Position numbers and translations under genes: made by a program. Of a stretch of 64,000 bases of DNA, positions 12,847 through 24,678 are shown piece after piece. Source of the stretch: Patagioenas fasciata. Taxonomy: Eukaryota; Chordata; Aves; Columbiformes; Columbidae. Below the pieces are notes generated by a model that saw only the letters and a program-made list of their open reading frames with translations, made no database searches and was not told the origin of the DNA. Numbering within the stretch: position 1 is the first letter of the stretch; every line of letters begins with the position of its first letter. The stretch covers positions 56,642,049 to 56,706,048 of the forward strand of contig NC_092560.1 of assembly GCF_037038585.1 (NCBI RefSeq), in the 5' to 3' direction.

Positions 12847-14639
12847 CAGTATGTTTGTTCTTCATAGATATGTTTTCATGTATTTTTGTTTTATTTTGTT
12901 GGTTTGTTGAAGACCAGTGTTGTGTGTACTATGCTTCCAATGGAAAAGGAGTGGAGGCAGTTACTTGTTAGTTACGTGTTAGTTATGATTTAATCCATTT
13001 CTTTTTCTGTCTGTGAAATAAAACTTCATTCCCACTTTAAATTTAGTTCCTAAAACATAGTTTAAAAGTTTGTTATTATTGTTTCGATAACATCTGATCT
13101 TTATTCTATGTTTGGTCAGTGTTTTTTTATACATGGTGATTAAATCTATAAAGTTTTAGAAAAATAAACAAAGACATAATGCCCAGGGATTTCTGCATTC
13201 TATGGTGCCCTTCCATTTTAAATTAAATTTGTAAATACGTTGTTGTCAAATTTCACATATGATGCAGTACAGTTAAACTTGTCTCCATAATGTGGCTGAC
13301 ACCTGATAGCAATGTTATTCTTAATGTAAGTTGACCTTTCAATTGCTGTTCTGCTTACTTCTGTCAGCATCACAATGTTCTCTTTATAATCCTTATCAGA
13401 AATTGTGACTTCAGTGCTAAGTACAAAGGTGGTTCCTCTCCACTGTGACAGAAGGCTGCTTTTGCAGGACTTCTGATTTTGCCATAAGAAAGAAAACTGT
13501 ATTTGCACTTTACGTGGTCATGTAATTGTAGTCAAACACCCACTACCCCACTGAAAGCCTGGATACTGGGTGGGACTTAAAAGGAAATTCTTATTCAGGA
13601 AGGAAAGCTTGATAATAAGTCAAAGAGGAAAAATATATTGCACCAACAAAAATAATACAGAATGAATCTTCTGACATTAAGGAAATCTCTCACAAAATAG
13701 TGATGGTTTGTTTCTGTAGGATGAACAGAAAGTATGGCTATAACTGAAAAGACTGTTGTTGCTGTAAAAATGAATGTACCAAGCTTGAGCAAATATTAGT
13801 GTACCATCAGTTATTTCAGGTCTGTGTCTGCTATCAGTGAGTTATGGAAAAAAAAAAAGGCATATTTATTAAAACTTTGTCTTTCAGAATAACTGAAGTG
13901 AGTTATATTAATTAAAAATGAAAAAAAATAATCTCAGGATTGATTGACAACGATTTTCTTGGATCAGAAAACTGCACCAATATCTTGTTTGCATAATGCC
14001 ATGAAAAAAAAAATATATATTTTAAAATTGAAATCAAATAGCAGTATGTCTTGAACAAATAAATGTGAATACTTTTACCTTTTTATAATACGGAAGTTCT
14101 CTTTTCATTTCTTTTAGTAGTTTATTTCCCCACCAGCTAGGAATAGAAAGAAGGCACTTCCTTAGTTCAAGTAGTGATCGTGATATGACAATATACAGAA
14201 TTAAGAACATCTCATAAAACAGACACCTGTAGCTGTTCATAGTCTGAGCTCAGTTTGTGTCCAGATCTTAAATGTGGGGTTTTTTGTTGTTATGTTTTGT
14301 TTTGTTTTTTTGGAAAATGCAAGGTAGCAAGTGTTAGCCTTCCCTACATGCATTTGAAAACTGGTTTTGTAAACTGACTTGGATGTTGGGGATGAGGAAA
14401 AAAGAAGGCAGAACCTAAACCCTTTTACATTACTTAAGTGTAGTATTTGCTAGTTAGCTTGAGAGGTAAAATTTTGTAATCTTGATTTGTAAATGAGGAA
14501 TACAAAGATAAGTAATGTAGATTCTGGGGGAGGAAAAGACATTTTTCAGCAGTCTGCCTTTCTTTCAGCCTTCCCGAAGGTTCAGGAATAAGCAAACAGA
14601 AAGAAAAACCAAACAAAATGAGCATGCATCTGATGTTTA
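12847..14639. other. AT-rich non-coding DNA upstream of the PDE4D5 exon
   Basis: No exon or repeat family is recognised. Only short homopolymer runs are present, for example A10 near 13848 and A10 near 14005. If a longer PDE4D isoform is transcribed through here, this is its intron. Confidence 0.45.
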
Positions 14640-14865
14640 ATCCCTCCTCCAGCACGTTTTATGTACATAAGCAGAAGTCACTCCAGCAGCTGCAGCACAT
14701 TAGTTCCAATAGTTTAACAGGCAGCTTTACAGCTCCAGCAAAGGCTGTGCTAAAGCAGTTTCTTCCTCCCATGCTTGCCTGCTATGATAGCTAATAAGTG
14801 ATCTTTGGCAGCAGTGCTGCGAGAGGAGTGGTGATGTTTAATAGGCTTCTGTGGAGGAGTTAGCT

Positions 14866-14883
14866 TGCTTTTTTTCTGTGTAG
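14866..14883 (+). other. possible 3' splice site before the PDE4D5 coding exon
   Basis: The run GCTTTTTTTCTGTGTAG is a good acceptor match (pyrimidine tract plus TAG, cut after 14883). If used, the coding exon would start at 14884 and carry a 178-base 5' untranslated part. It is equally compatible with plain promoter sequence. Confidence 0.3.
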
Positions 14884-14922
14884 ATCATTATCTGTAGAGT
14901 GACGCTGAGGGCAGGCGACACC

Positions 14923-14940
14923 ATGTTGAAAACAGAATAA
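14923..14940 (+). promoter_or_regulatory. upstream open reading frame, 5 codons
   Basis: ATG at 14923 is preceded by GACACC (A at -3) and followed by four sense codons and TAA at 14938-14940, giving the peptide MLKTE. The start context is good. It lies 121 bases before the PDE4D5 start codon, a distance compatible with reinitiation. It matters only if this part is in the mature 5' untranslated region. Confidence 0.4.
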
Positions 14941-15061
14941 GCTGAAACTGGAGTTGGAGCTCAGCACAGTTCTTGGGAACTGATTTAGAAAGGAAACATT
15001 TTAAGTAGTTAAGCCAATATTCTATTTTATTAGACCTTAGTAAGAAACTTACTCGAGAAAC

Positions 15062-15330
15062 ATGGCTCAACAGACAAGTCCGGACACTTTGTTTCTTCCT
15101 GAGGTGGATAACACACATTGTCAAAACCCATGGTTAAGTGAAGATCTTGTGAAGACCCTGAGGGAAAACCTGTTGCAACATGAAAAGTCCAGAACATCTG
15201 GGAAATCTTCATCTGCTTCTCCCCGGTTGTCTCCAGTTATTTCTCCTCGAAACTCTCCAAGGCTTTTGCGCAGGATGCTTTTAAGTAGCAATATACCAAA
15301 ACAGCGTCGTTTCACTGTGGCACATACCTG
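15062..15330 (+). CDS. PDE4D: PDE4D long isoform 5 (PDE4D5), first coding exon
   Basis: This exon encodes the isoform-specific N-terminus of cAMP-specific 3',5'-cyclic phosphodiesterase 4D, form 5, which hydrolyses cAMP in the cytosol and is positioned by partner proteins. It supplies 89 codons plus two bases (TG) of a split cysteine codon, and the donor GTAAGC follows at 15331. The start is chosen at 15062 because of the strong context (A at -3, G at +4) and the exact family start MAQQTSPDTL. The NPW motif lies at residues 22-24, followed by the hydrophobic helix L29, V30, L33, L37 known as the RACK1-binding motif RAID1. A serine-proline-rich stretch occupies about residues 53-65, and the PDE4-typical QRRFTVAHT ends the exon. 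Relative to human PDE4D5 as I remember it, residue 26 is Ser instead of Asn and the segment before the SP motifs is two residues longer. The catalytic domain and UCR1/UCR2 are encoded by exons outside the window. Confidence 0.96.
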
Positions 15331-18300
15331 GTAAGCACTGAGGGTGTTGTCATGAAATGTGAGATTAACATTTTTTATAGAGTATTTATTTCCTTGATGT
15401 CAGTGCTTATATTTGTTGATTTTATCTCTTCATGAATCTCTGGCTGAAAGAGAGAGTTCTAATTTGTGAGTTAAGTTACTTTCAGACCTGAAGTTTAAAA
15501 TAGTAACATATATAAAGTAAGAAAACATATATTTGCTTACACAAAAGCTATTTTATTTCCTCATTTCTTAGGTAATACGTTTCTTTCCCTCCCTGAGAAA
15601 TAAAAACTGGAATTTTAAAAAGGAAAGGTACTTATCTCATTCTGTGCTGTTCAGGCCAGAGTGAGTAGGCAATTTTTTTCTTTAATGTGTCTTTAAAATG
15701 CATTTCATGTATTTATCTTTTGGCAAGTTATGACCATTCTGGCCCTAAGCATAACAGAAAAAAAAAAAAAAAAATCTTTCAGTAGAGCTCAAATTAAAAA
15801 GGACATGACAGAGACAAATGGTGGTAATAGACATTGTATATGAAACTGGTTTTTATTAGAAGAGTTGCTAGAATAAACATGAAAGGTGGAAAGGGAACCC
15901 CTCATTAAATGATTCACTAGTACTACTTTTTTTGTAACTTGATGATTTCTGTCACATGCATTTGTGATCGACAAATCATTCACATTTTTGTATTTATCCT
16001 CTGTTAAACAGCAGCATAATGTCATTAGTTAATTTATTCTTTTTTGAAATGTTACATATTGTAACTCAGTAATGCATTCCTTTTTGCTTTGATGGTCCTA
16101 AGATCTTGAGGTATTCCATTTTTTTTTGTGAGATTTCCCCCCCTCCTTGCCCCCATTATTTTTCAAATAAAAATGTACATAAAGAAGAGAGGTCAATGAA
16201 ATATGTTTAAAGAAAGTAAGTCACGCATTCTAAGCAGCAAATGGATATTCTATTCAGGTTTATCTTAATTTATGTGGAATTATATTTACACCATAGGTAT
16301 GTGACTAGTATGTGCATTGCACATTGTATACAAGTGTGCCTAAATCTTTACTGTATATGTATTTGGGTAGCTAAAATACTCCTTTGCTAAAATAATATTT
16401 TTAACCTTGAAAAAGATGAGGTAGGAAAGGGATGAGGTAGAAAATTCAAACATTTCTTTTGCCACGAGTGTACCTGGTCAGAAATTACATGTGTAACAGA
16501 GAAAACTGAATGAAATTAGGATATTTTATGTTCCTTTAGCAGTTATGCATAAATCCCAACAACAGTAAGGATCTCTAACTGCTGGTCTTCCATAAGTAAT
16601 TTGTGAAACAATTTATACATAAGAACATGCAGGATGAAAAAGAAAATAATTCAGGCAGAACTGTTTTACGCTCTAAGGTGAAAATAAATAAGGATTTGTG
16701 AAATCCCACAGAGTGAAATTATGTGTGATTATGTATGTGTTACGACAGTTGTTGTAGACAGTTTCAGATGACAGAGAAAGGAAGTGTATTAAAAGAGACA
16801 AATAGGAAGGGAACAGACAGGTTTGGGCAACATGAGAGTGCAAAGGCTGATATAGTATTAAAAAGTAGAATTTTGTTTAAAATGTAATGACCTGGGTTGT
16901 AGAACTGTTGACAGCAACATGCATTTTCTTTACCATGTGACTATTATGCTTCCACATGAATAACTGAGTTATCATTTTTAGTCATATGGTAGGAATATTC
17001 AGTCTTGTAAGGATGGCATAAATGGCCCAATTGTTGTCTTTTTTTTTTTTTTTTGGTGGTTGTTATGTGATGAGGTATACAATCATAGGATGCAATATTC
17101 ATATATGTGTTCATTTACACAGTAAGGCAATGGTATATTAAATAAAAGATATATTATGTACTTGTGATTAGAAAAGATAATGTGGTATGTAAGCCTTTAT
17201 GACCACTTTAAGAAGCTTTTTGGTTCTTCTTTCTAGAAAATCTGGATAACTGTGTCTTCTGAAAACCATGTCTTACTTCAAAATTGTCATGAAAATGATA
17301 CCCAATCTGAACCACTTATTAGGGAGTGCTTAAGCAACTGATGGAACCATTTATTTAAATATCTTCTTTCTATATAAGTTGTGTTGAGAAAGGAACAACT
17401 TAATAGGTTCATTTATTTTTAATTGTTTTAATAGAAGGTTTCCAGAAATCTGGTTATATAACTTGATTTTGTGTAAAAGAGTGTAATGGAAAACAATATT
17501 TCTCTTAACTCAGAGTTCATCTCTAGCCATTAACCTCAGACATTTTATGAGTTCTTCTCTCCTTCCTTTTCTTTATCCTTCCTCAGCTAACACGTGAAAG
17601 ATAAAGTGCCAATTTTAGGATTTTAGAAAGGAAAAAATACAGCATTAAGTGTGAGCTGAAATAGAAGGTTTTATGTAGCAGAAATGTTTGGGGATCTTCA
17701 TTTTTGTCGAAGAAATTTCTGGATAATTTTTACCTTCAGAAAGTGTTACAGCTAGTCTTGCCTATAACGGTGAAATTAAAACTACTTAAGTGATCTTGAA
17801 CTTGTATCCTGGATCACTCTCAATCTATAGACAACGTCAATCTATAATCTGTATAAAATAACCATAGCAACTGAAAACAAACAACTGTTTCAAAGTTACA
17901 TGGCCAGGAATTCCAATGAACTCTAGCCAAAACAAATTTAAGATCCTCAGAAGCCTGCCTTATTTTTTGTTACTGTGAAAGCAACAGTAATGCTTTAAGA
18001 TGTGGTCAATATATTGATGCAGCAACATGTATTACAACTAGACACAGATGAGATGAATTAAGTCTTCTGGTACGCATTTGACAAATTCAGTTTCTTGATT
18101 GTCTTGGTGGACTCTTCAAATGCCTTTTTTAAGCAGCCTTTTGCCTCAGTGCAGTTTAGCAGGAGTGATCATCAGGGGATTCATCTCTGTGGGGGTTCAT
18201 GAGAAAAGAGGACTTTCACTTCTAGCAAAGGAGACCATCAGCTGCCCAGCCGCATGAACAACCAATGTGTGTGAGACGTCCGAAGGTCTGTGGAAGGACA

Positions 18301-21300
18301 TTTGGATACTTTAAATCATACAGGTTTAGTAACTCATGTGGGAAGTCACCTTTCCTTAATTTTTTATGAAAAGTTCCTTTCTGTAGGAAAAAGGAGGAGA
18401 AGCAAGGCATAAATATTTGGAGCAGGATAGTAAGGTCAGTGCAACGTAGCAACTAAATTGTATCTATTTAATTGGATGTATGAAGTTATGGCATGCACGT
18501 TCTTGATTTTTTTGGGCCTTTATTATTTGCTGCTCTAATACTTCTCAGTGAATACAAAATGTTCAAACAATCATTTTTTTCTCTGTTATATATAACTTCG
18601 GACAGAATAGTTGTTGTGTTTGTGATTTGTGTGTGTTCAGATAGAGCAAGGAGTGATATGTAACTTTTTTTTTTTCCATTATTTAAAGTGGGTTTGTTAT
18701 TCATGGGTCCATCGTCATTCTTCCTCTTTGATGGCTATTCTCACTCAGCATCTTTGAGGGTTCATTTAGCACTTTCCAATGTTCAGGGTTTTTATGGTTT
18801 CACACGTTACATTCTATTTATTTCTTTTTAAACATGCTTCTCCAAACCTAACCATTTAATATGATTACTGACTGTAAGAATGCAAGTACTTTCATCTGAA
18901 TTCAGCCAGCCTTTGCCCCACCCATAGTAAATAATTTTACATCGACTTTGGCATTCAGATACGAAAACGACAGATGACTTAGAAATAGTTTAGATAGATA
19001 GGAGTAAGGTGTGCCATTTTAAGTTTCAGGAATGCAACTGACATAAGGATACTGATAAAGTCAGGTCTTTGTTTATTTTTATTGCAAAATATCTTTTCAT
19101 GCACTTCTAGCACTAATTTCAAAAAAACTCAACAAAACTTCAAGTGTTAATTAAAAGTAGATTGCAGAAGAGCAAGATATTTAACTTGATGTGGTTCTGT
19201 ACTGCCTGGTTCAGCGTATTTATGCTGAAACTACTAAACTACACTTAAATTATACCAAACTGTAACTATAGATTTTCTTACTACAATTTTCTTCTCATTT
19301 TCAAGATATATTTTCCTTAAAGATTTTTAATGCCTATATCTTCCTGTCCTTCACTACTTGCTGGTTTTCAGGGTACTAAAGTAACAACAATTTGGTGTAT
19401 AAAGAACATTTCAAAAGGAATATCCATCAGAGCGGAACAGGACAATTATATTAACACCAGAGAAGGGTAGGATTCGTAGTATCTATACTCTGTGTATGTA
19501 TACCCTGTACTAACAGCTGAAATGTTCTAGAGGGTTGTGCAGAGTAGTTCAGACTTCTATGGAAAAAGATCGAATGTTATGGAAGAATATTTCAAAGAGA
19601 AACCAGATTGCAGCATATTTTCCTGATTTGATTAGCTGCATGTATCATCAAGTTAAAGGCAGTGTTTAATCAGGTTACAGATGCTCTAAAATTTAATTAC
19701 CAATAACATCCTTTTGGAACTATTAAAGTAAAATGTAAAGCTTGTGAAAATTATTTTAGTAAGATGAAGATAAATTGTACATTTGCATATGTGACCTTAT
19801 TTGTTTCTGTTCAATCAAGAAAATACTGGAGTTTCTTCTACTACTGCCTTGATTTTCTTCACCTAAGTTTTATTCACAATTCTAAATCAACTGACCAAAT
19901 GTTGCATAAGGCTTTTGTCAAGATAACAGCTGGTATATTAAAGAGGACTCTCTTCCATTGGTTTTCAGACTTTTTAGAATGGCTTACCTACTCCTTTTCT
20001 GTAATAAGGTGTCTTAAACTCTCCATATATAATATAAAGATATTCATAACAGGTGCATAAATCATTCCCAGGAAATAATTGAGTTCACAGTATTGTCACA
20101 GAGACATACTACAGATGTGTAAGATAAGAGCGGACGTGTGGATTGGGTTATCTTGAAATTCTGTAATGTAAGGAGCGGCATGCTTGTGTGGATGCTTCCA
20201 TATAAATAGACAAGAGGCTTACAAAGTCAGTATGTATATTGGATGGGATCTGTGCACACTTATACATGGGTTAGGGAGGCAGAAGCAAGGAATGAGCTAG
20301 GGGAACGTGATCCTCTCTAGCATCTACAGAGTGGCTTGCAATAAGCTAAGGAAACTACACAGTGGTGTAAACTACTGACAAGTTAATTTACCAGAGAGAA
20401 ATAATACTGCTTTGCCACTGCTCAGACCTGAGGAAAGGCAGATGAGGACAAATGCTTTAAGGTGTAATAAGGTCAGAGAATTGATGATGATTAGCATTAT
20501 GGGCCAGACTAACTTTGGCTGGAATATTCAAGAACTTTCTAATTGTTCTTTAATGCATCACTTTTTCCTTAGGGTATCTCTTGATAGCATTACCTTGATA
20601 ATTTACAAAATCGTTGTGGATGACTTAATTGAATATATTAATGTGTGTTTGTGTATATGCATGTCTTTTATGGTGTATGTTTTATTTGGCATCTGTGATA
20701 AATCTGCATCTGCTGAGCCTCGCAAGTCTCCGGAACAAGTAGAAGGAGCATACTAGAGAAAGAGTCTCCCTAAGGTGTTGTAAGAATATCTGTCTCTATA
20801 TCTGTTTCCCTCTGGCCTCCCAAATGAATGACAGCGAAAAAATGTTATCCAGAATAGATTTCATAAATAGTGTTATTTTTGTAGCTTTATCTGAGCACTA
20901 TATATTTCCATACTAAATAAGGTAAAGTAGGCATTTCTGATGTGCATGTTAATATTATAACAATTTTCCAGTTTTATTCAAATAAACTACTGATTTATTT
21001 GACCATTACCATAAATATAATTTTGCATTATAGAAGACATTCACTCACAGATGACATAGGTTGCTTTCTTTGGGGCTTGGGAAGGTTTACTGAATGATGA
21101 ATCAGAAAAGCTTTCTGCTCTGTTTTCCAGTATTGCTGTGCACCTGTAAGAACCTATAAAATCTGCTGTACTTTCGTAAGCACAGTCATAAACAATAAAA
21201 TCTAAGTTATTTTAAAATATCATCTATGTTTTGGAACTTTTAATTATTATGCACATTCACATGACAGTGACTGAATTCTCCAAAGGTGTTAATTACAATC

Positions 21301-21914
21301 GTAGCATGTAGCACATTACATAATCAAAAAGAAAAATAATGACTTGTGTAAATGCGTGCTGTCATGGGAAATAGATTAGACCACATAATTAAATGTAGAA
21401 ATCCAGCAAGATCACAAAAAAATTTCATTAAGAGACCTAATAACTGACTGCACAATGAGCTCTATTCCCCACATAAAAATAATTTACTGCAGAAGATATA
21501 TTTGAAACATAGAAATGACAGTGTTTCTCCAAAGTATGCATCACTCATTTCCAAGGAATGCAATGTATGTAAGGTAGAGCTAAGTAAGCTATGAATCGAT
21601 TATTCAAAAAGAATTGTGTATTTAAATATTTCTTACTTACTCTGAAGTCTGAAGACTTCCGTGCGGTTGTCATGTGGCTGGACTATATTTGTCTGTGGTG
21701 TCTGTATGAGGTATATGTATTGAAGAAGGTGTTGCTCCTGCAGTCACCCAACAGTTTGTGATATATGGTGGCACTGCTATAGAAGGAGCTGTGACAATAC
21801 CAAGCTTTTGGCCTTTTATCAACAATACCTGGATGAGAGAAAATATTAAAACATGTTTATTGGGGAGGAGGGGAACAAACTATGAGAAAAATTAAATCAT
21901 GTCATATGACGTTA
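15331..21914 (+). other. PDE4D: PDE4D5 intron 1, first part
   Basis: Intronic DNA begins at the GTAAGC donor. I looked for the next shared PDE4D exon (FDVDNGTSAG) and for other alternative first exons (PDE4D3, D8, D9 starts) and saw none. Poly-A (about 17 bases near 15760) and poly-T (18 near 17039) runs are present. No recognisable repeat family until the CR1 at 21915. A 114-codon frame at 20412-20756 has no domain I know. Confidence 0.7.
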
Positions 21915-23006
21915 TCCAGGGAATTACAGGTCTGTCAGTCTGACCTTGGTGCTGGGGAAGGTCATGGAATACAGCATCCTGAGTGACATCATGCAGCACA
22001 TACAAGACAACCAGGTCACCAGGCCCAGTCAGCATGGTTTTATTAAAGACAGGTCCTGATCTCCTTCTGTGACTAGGTGATCTGCTTAGTAGATGAGGGA
22101 AAGGCTGTAGATGTTGTCTACCTAGGCTTTAGCAAAGCCTTGCACACAGTTTCTCACAGCATTCTCCTGGAGAAGTTGACAGCTCATGGCCTGGATGGGT
22201 GTATTCTTAACTGGGTAAAGCACTGGCTGGGTGGGTGGGGCCAAAGAATTGTGGTGAATGGAGTTAAATGCAGTTGGTGACTGGTCACAAGTGGTGTTCC
22301 CCAAGGCTCAGTATTGGGGCCAGTTCTGTTTAATCAGTGATGTGGACAAGAAGATCCACCCTCTCTAAGTTTGCAGATGACACCAAATTGGGTGGGAGTG
22401 TTCATCCGCTGGAGGGTAGGAAGGCTCTACAAAGGGATCTGGGCAAGCTGGATCATTGAGCTGAGGCCAGTTGTATGGGGTTCAACAAGGTCAAGTACCT
22501 GGTTCTGCAGTTGTTCACAACAACCCCAGGCAATGCTACAGACCAACAGCATCCTGGTGTGCCTCAAGAATATGAGTCAGCAGTGTGGCCAAAACCATCA
22601 ACAGTATCCTGGCTTGTATCAGGAATAGTGTGGCCAGCAGGACTAGAGAAGTGATTGTCCCACTGTACTTGGCACCGGTGAGGCTCTCTACAACTACCTG
22701 AAAGGAGTTGTAGCATGGAGGGTGTTGGTCTCTTCTCCCAAGTTGCAGGTGATGAGAGGAAATGGCCTCAAGTTGCACTGGGGGAGGTTCAGATTGGATA
22801 TTAGGAAAAATTTATTTATGGAAAGGGTTGTGAAACAGTGGAACAAGTTACCCAGGGAAGTGGTTGAGTCACCATCCCTGGAGGTGTTTAAAAGGTGTTT
22901 AGACGAGGTTCTTAGGAACATGGTTTAGTGCTAGGATTAAGTTATGATTGGACCCAATAATCTTGAGGGTCTCTTCCGATCAAAATTATTCCATGATTCT
23001 ATGATT
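21915..23006 (+). mobile_element. CR1 LINE, 5'-truncated, defective
   Basis: It begins in the reverse transcriptase (GNYRSVSLT-like block, then SQHGFIKDRS). Further blocks are VDVVYLGFSKA near 22110 (the first catalytic Asp of YLDFSKAFD is Gly here) and [10 protein letters not shown] near 22370. C-terminal pieces include [20 protein letters not shown]. Several deletions and frameshifts separate them. It ends with CCATGATTCTATGATTAT at about 22989-23006, the canonical CR1 tail. It is a different subfamily from the 32310-36366 element. Confidence 0.93.
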
Positions 23007-24636
23007 ATTGTCAGCAATTTAAAAAGTAACACTAAGGCTGAAGCATGCCAAGTTCAAGATTGGACTGCATCTTTCCGTGTGTAAAAAAAACATTTGAACA
23101 GAAAAAAAAATTAAAAAATTTAGGCATGAGCTTCAGAACAGATTTTGTGAGGAATTTTCTGATAAAATATTGGAAAATTCTGACTTACTGTGCCTGAAAC
23201 ATTTAATTTGAAACACCTCAGAGTTTCCCACCCTCCTGTCCCTGAAGTAATTGCCAAGAGCAAGGAATGCCTTGTTTTACCTCACCTAGAGGGTGCACAG
23301 GAGGGAGTTCTACTGAGTTATGAGATACAAATCAAGGTATCATGTATTCTGTTAAGATAGGTGGCAATGAATATATGTTATATTCTACATATACTATATT
23401 GTCATGTACTATATATGATGTATATATCACTTAACCCAATAGCAGGTTCTGACATTACTGCTGTTCTAACTATATACTTTTTTTTCCTTTAAGCCACCTC
23501 TGGTCTTTTAGGAAATTCACAGTATATTCAGTGGCCATATCTGCAAATTATTCTCTATTTTCTTCTTTTACATTATCAAAACATCTTTCAGATCTTTTTT
23601 TGTGGGGTTTTGCTTTGATCTGGAAGCCTTCTGCTTTTAAAGATCTCAGTGTGATCTCAGTACAACTTAGTCTACTACCTGAGTAAGACCTTAGCTCCTT
23701 GAAAGAGTATTTTAAACATTGCTGTGTCTTCATAGTGGTGGTCTGATATGCATTATTCCACCTAGGAAGGTCAGTAACTTATCAACCATCTTCCAGTTCC
23801 TCCATTTGCTATATTGTGTTATGTGGAAGTTCTTCTGTAAGACAAAAAACCCATAAATACTGTGCTGGTAATAATCCTGTATGTTCACCAGATTTTTTGG
23901 GATCATGGTCTAATCTTTCCCATGACCTATACAGTAATCTTTTAATGCGGTTTGTAAACTGACAACCTCTTAAAGAATGTTCTTCCGGGTAATACAATTT
24001 GTCAGTGTTCCTATCAATTAAATAAACATCACAAAAAACCTGAAAATATGTCTTCACAATTCTAAATCTTTTCTTCAGAATTGTTGTCAAGTTTGGTTTT
24101 TGATGAGTTGTTCCAACCCCCTTTTTCTACTTAATACAGATGATCTGCCACCTCATTGTCCTGCTTTTCAAGTAACAGTTGTGAGCTTTTTAATTACAAA
24201 GCTTCTCGGACAATTATTTCATCTCTGCTCCCTTCAGCATTATATGAGAATGTAGAATTCCATTGGAAATGTATCACTAAAAGTAATGGGGTTTTTATCA
24301 ATTATTTTGCAAACTGTCAAATAAAAATAGTTCAAGTTTAATGTCCAATGAATTGTTAAGAAATGGGATTAATTACTAAGAATTTTTAATTTGTAAATTA
24401 CACTAGACTCTGTATAGACAGGATTGAAAAGGATTTTCACAACCCCTTTAGTCCCTGGAGCATCTCCTGCAAATGCCATTGATAGGGTAAGCAGAAGTAG
24501 CTTCTTTTCTGATGTGAAGTTTATTTCAGAAGTTGAGGGGAGAATAAAAATAACATCTCAGCTGAGTCCAAGGAGGACAGAATCTATCTTTCATTCTCCA
24601 TATATTTTCAGAGCAATGTAGTTCTCCAGGCTACAT

Positions 24637-24678
24637 GCTGCATCTAATTACAAAGTTGCTGCATTTAATTACAAAGTT
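24637..24678. repeat. tandem duplication, 21-bp unit x2
   Basis: Two adjacent copies of GCTGCATCTAATTACAAAGTT, differing at one base (C or T at unit position 8). Confidence 0.9.

Larger units (their letters stand above)
14640..15061 (+). promoter_or_regulatory. PDE4D: candidate PDE4D5 promoter / 5' untranslated region
   Basis: This is the 420 bases before the PDE4D5 start codon. It is less AT-rich than the surroundings and has no TATA box in an obvious place. It contains a CRE half-site TGACG at 14900-14904, E-box CAGCTG near 14688, a short upstream ORF (14923-14940), and a long pyrimidine tract ending in TAG at 14881-14883. Human PDE4D5 is reported to have its own cAMP-responsive promoter, so a CRE-like site is expected, but the half-site alone is weak evidence. 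Whether transcription starts here or the exon is spliced from an upstream non-coding exon cannot be told from sequence. Confidence 0.45.

Noticed and set aside
20412-20756. 114-codon plus-strand frame with hydrophobic stretch
   Set aside because: No ATG-led family likeness, no splice signals, and hydrophobicity follows from T-rich composition.
21644-21659. Perfect 6-bp-arm inverted repeat GAAGTC-TGAA-GACTTC
   Set aside because: Short enough to arise by chance in 64 kb and not linked to any element edge.
24424-24621. 65-codon plus-strand frame
   Set aside because: Starts with TTG, has no ATG of useful position, and no recognised domain.
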